Shown: positions 5,738 to 5,862 of the stretch, piece after piece
Layout: every line of letters starts with the position of its first letter
How positions within the stretch are numbered: the first letter of the stretch is position 1
Source of the DNA: Gammaproteobacteria bacterium
GTDB lineage: Bacteria > Pseudomonadota > Gammaproteobacteria > Methylococcales > Methylomonadaceae
Direction: 5' to 3'
DNA length: 5,862 nucleotides
Assembly: GCA_024511045.1 (NCBI GenBank)
Contig: JANEMG010000168.1
Location: 1 to 5,862, forward strand
Position numbers and translations under genes: made by a program
Notes under the pieces: model-generated
What the model was told of the DNA's origin: nothing
The model's input: the letters and a program-made list of their open reading frames with translations, nothing else
Database searches by the model: none

Positions 5738-5862
5738 TGCAGGGTAACTACTCGGGCTCCTATGGGTAGTCTGTTCCGGAAGACGCCGTGAATACATCCC
5801 TGCAGGCTTGGCTTTGGCACCCCTGCCAAAGACACCTCCTCCACAGACCACCTACAGGGGCT
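5738..5862. repeat. Dyad-rich intergenic element, possibly a dispersed gammaproteobacterial repeat (continues past right edge?)
   Basis: TGCAGGG (5738-5744) and CCCTGCA (5798-5804) are inverted repeats enclosing ACTAC/GTAGT (5747-5751, 5766-5770) and GTCT/AGAC (5769-5772, 5781-5784). An 8-bp perfect hairpin follows at 5812-5831, and a similar motif, CTACAGGGG, appears at 5852-5860 by the window end. On the minus strand the core GATGTATTCACGGCGTC (complement of 5782-5798) followed by ACCCATAGGAGCC resembles intergenic repeats I recall from several gammaproteobacterial genomes. That recall is unverified. No transposase or coding sequence is visible. If it is a repeat, the left boundary would be near 5738 and the right one lies near or beyond 5862. 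Confidence 0.45.
5812..5831. other. Perfect 8-bp hairpin inside the dyad-rich element
   Basis: CTTTGGCA (5812-5819) and TGCCAAAG (5824-5831) pair completely around a CCCC loop. No T-tract follows on either strand, so this is not an evident intrinsic terminator. It looks like a structural stem of the surrounding repeat-like element. Confidence 0.6.

Noticed and set aside
5674..5862. Minus-strand frame open from the right edge (63 codons), with a GGAGGAGGTG Shine-Dalgarno-like motif before GTG/TTG
   Set aside because: Its translation (with SLQGCIHGVFRN and LPIGARVVTLQG) is what the repeat-like element encodes when read through; such peptides appear as spurious annotations, and the stop lies in the loop of the 3' hairpin.

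Overview
The window comes from a GC-rich proteobacterial genome, probably a gammaproteobacterium, with a C1-metabolism flavour. Its core is a complete two-gene operon for a soluble, cytoplasmic, NAD-dependent molybdenum- or tungsten-containing formate dehydrogenase. The two-subunit layout resembles FDH1 of Methylobacterium extorquens: the diaphorase subunit is a NuoE-NuoF fusion, and the catalytic subunit has a NuoG-like N-terminus fused to a bis-MGD formate dehydrogenase. The organism assignment rests on gene content and remembered family resemblance only.

Layout. Positions 1-676 (minus strand) hold the N-terminal 225 codons of an exported metallo-beta-lactamase-fold protein that resembles the SoxH-related 'quinoprotein relay system zinc metallohydrolase' group. 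It runs off the left edge. Positions 677-1164 are a divergent intergenic region with two candidate sigma-70 promoters facing right, and what would be a roughly 320-nt structured leader: a GC-rich hairpin followed by a T-rich tract, a second inverted repeat bounded by T6 and A6, and a 12-bp tandem repeat. Positions 1165-2853 are the NADH/FMN/Fe-S subunit (fdh1B-like, GTG start, strong Shine-Dalgarno). After a 22-bp gap, 2876-5650 encode the formate-oxidising subunit (fdh1A-like). Positions 5651-5862 are non-coding: a strong 14-bp hairpin just past the stop, then a dyad-rich stretch that looks like a dispersed intergenic repeat.

How the parts work together. Formate is oxidised to CO2 at the Mo/W centre of the large subunit (Cys372, His373 and probably Arg565). 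Electrons pass through its Fe-S clusters to the small subunit, where FMN reduces NAD+. Such enzymes supply NADH at the last step of methanol or formaldehyde oxidation, or during growth on formate. The divergent metallohydrolase belongs to a group known for association with PQQ-dependent dehydrogenases, which would fit a methylotroph, but no quinoprotein gene lies inside the window.

I see no clearly new multi-gene system here. The least explained parts are the structured leader and the dyad-rich 3' region.
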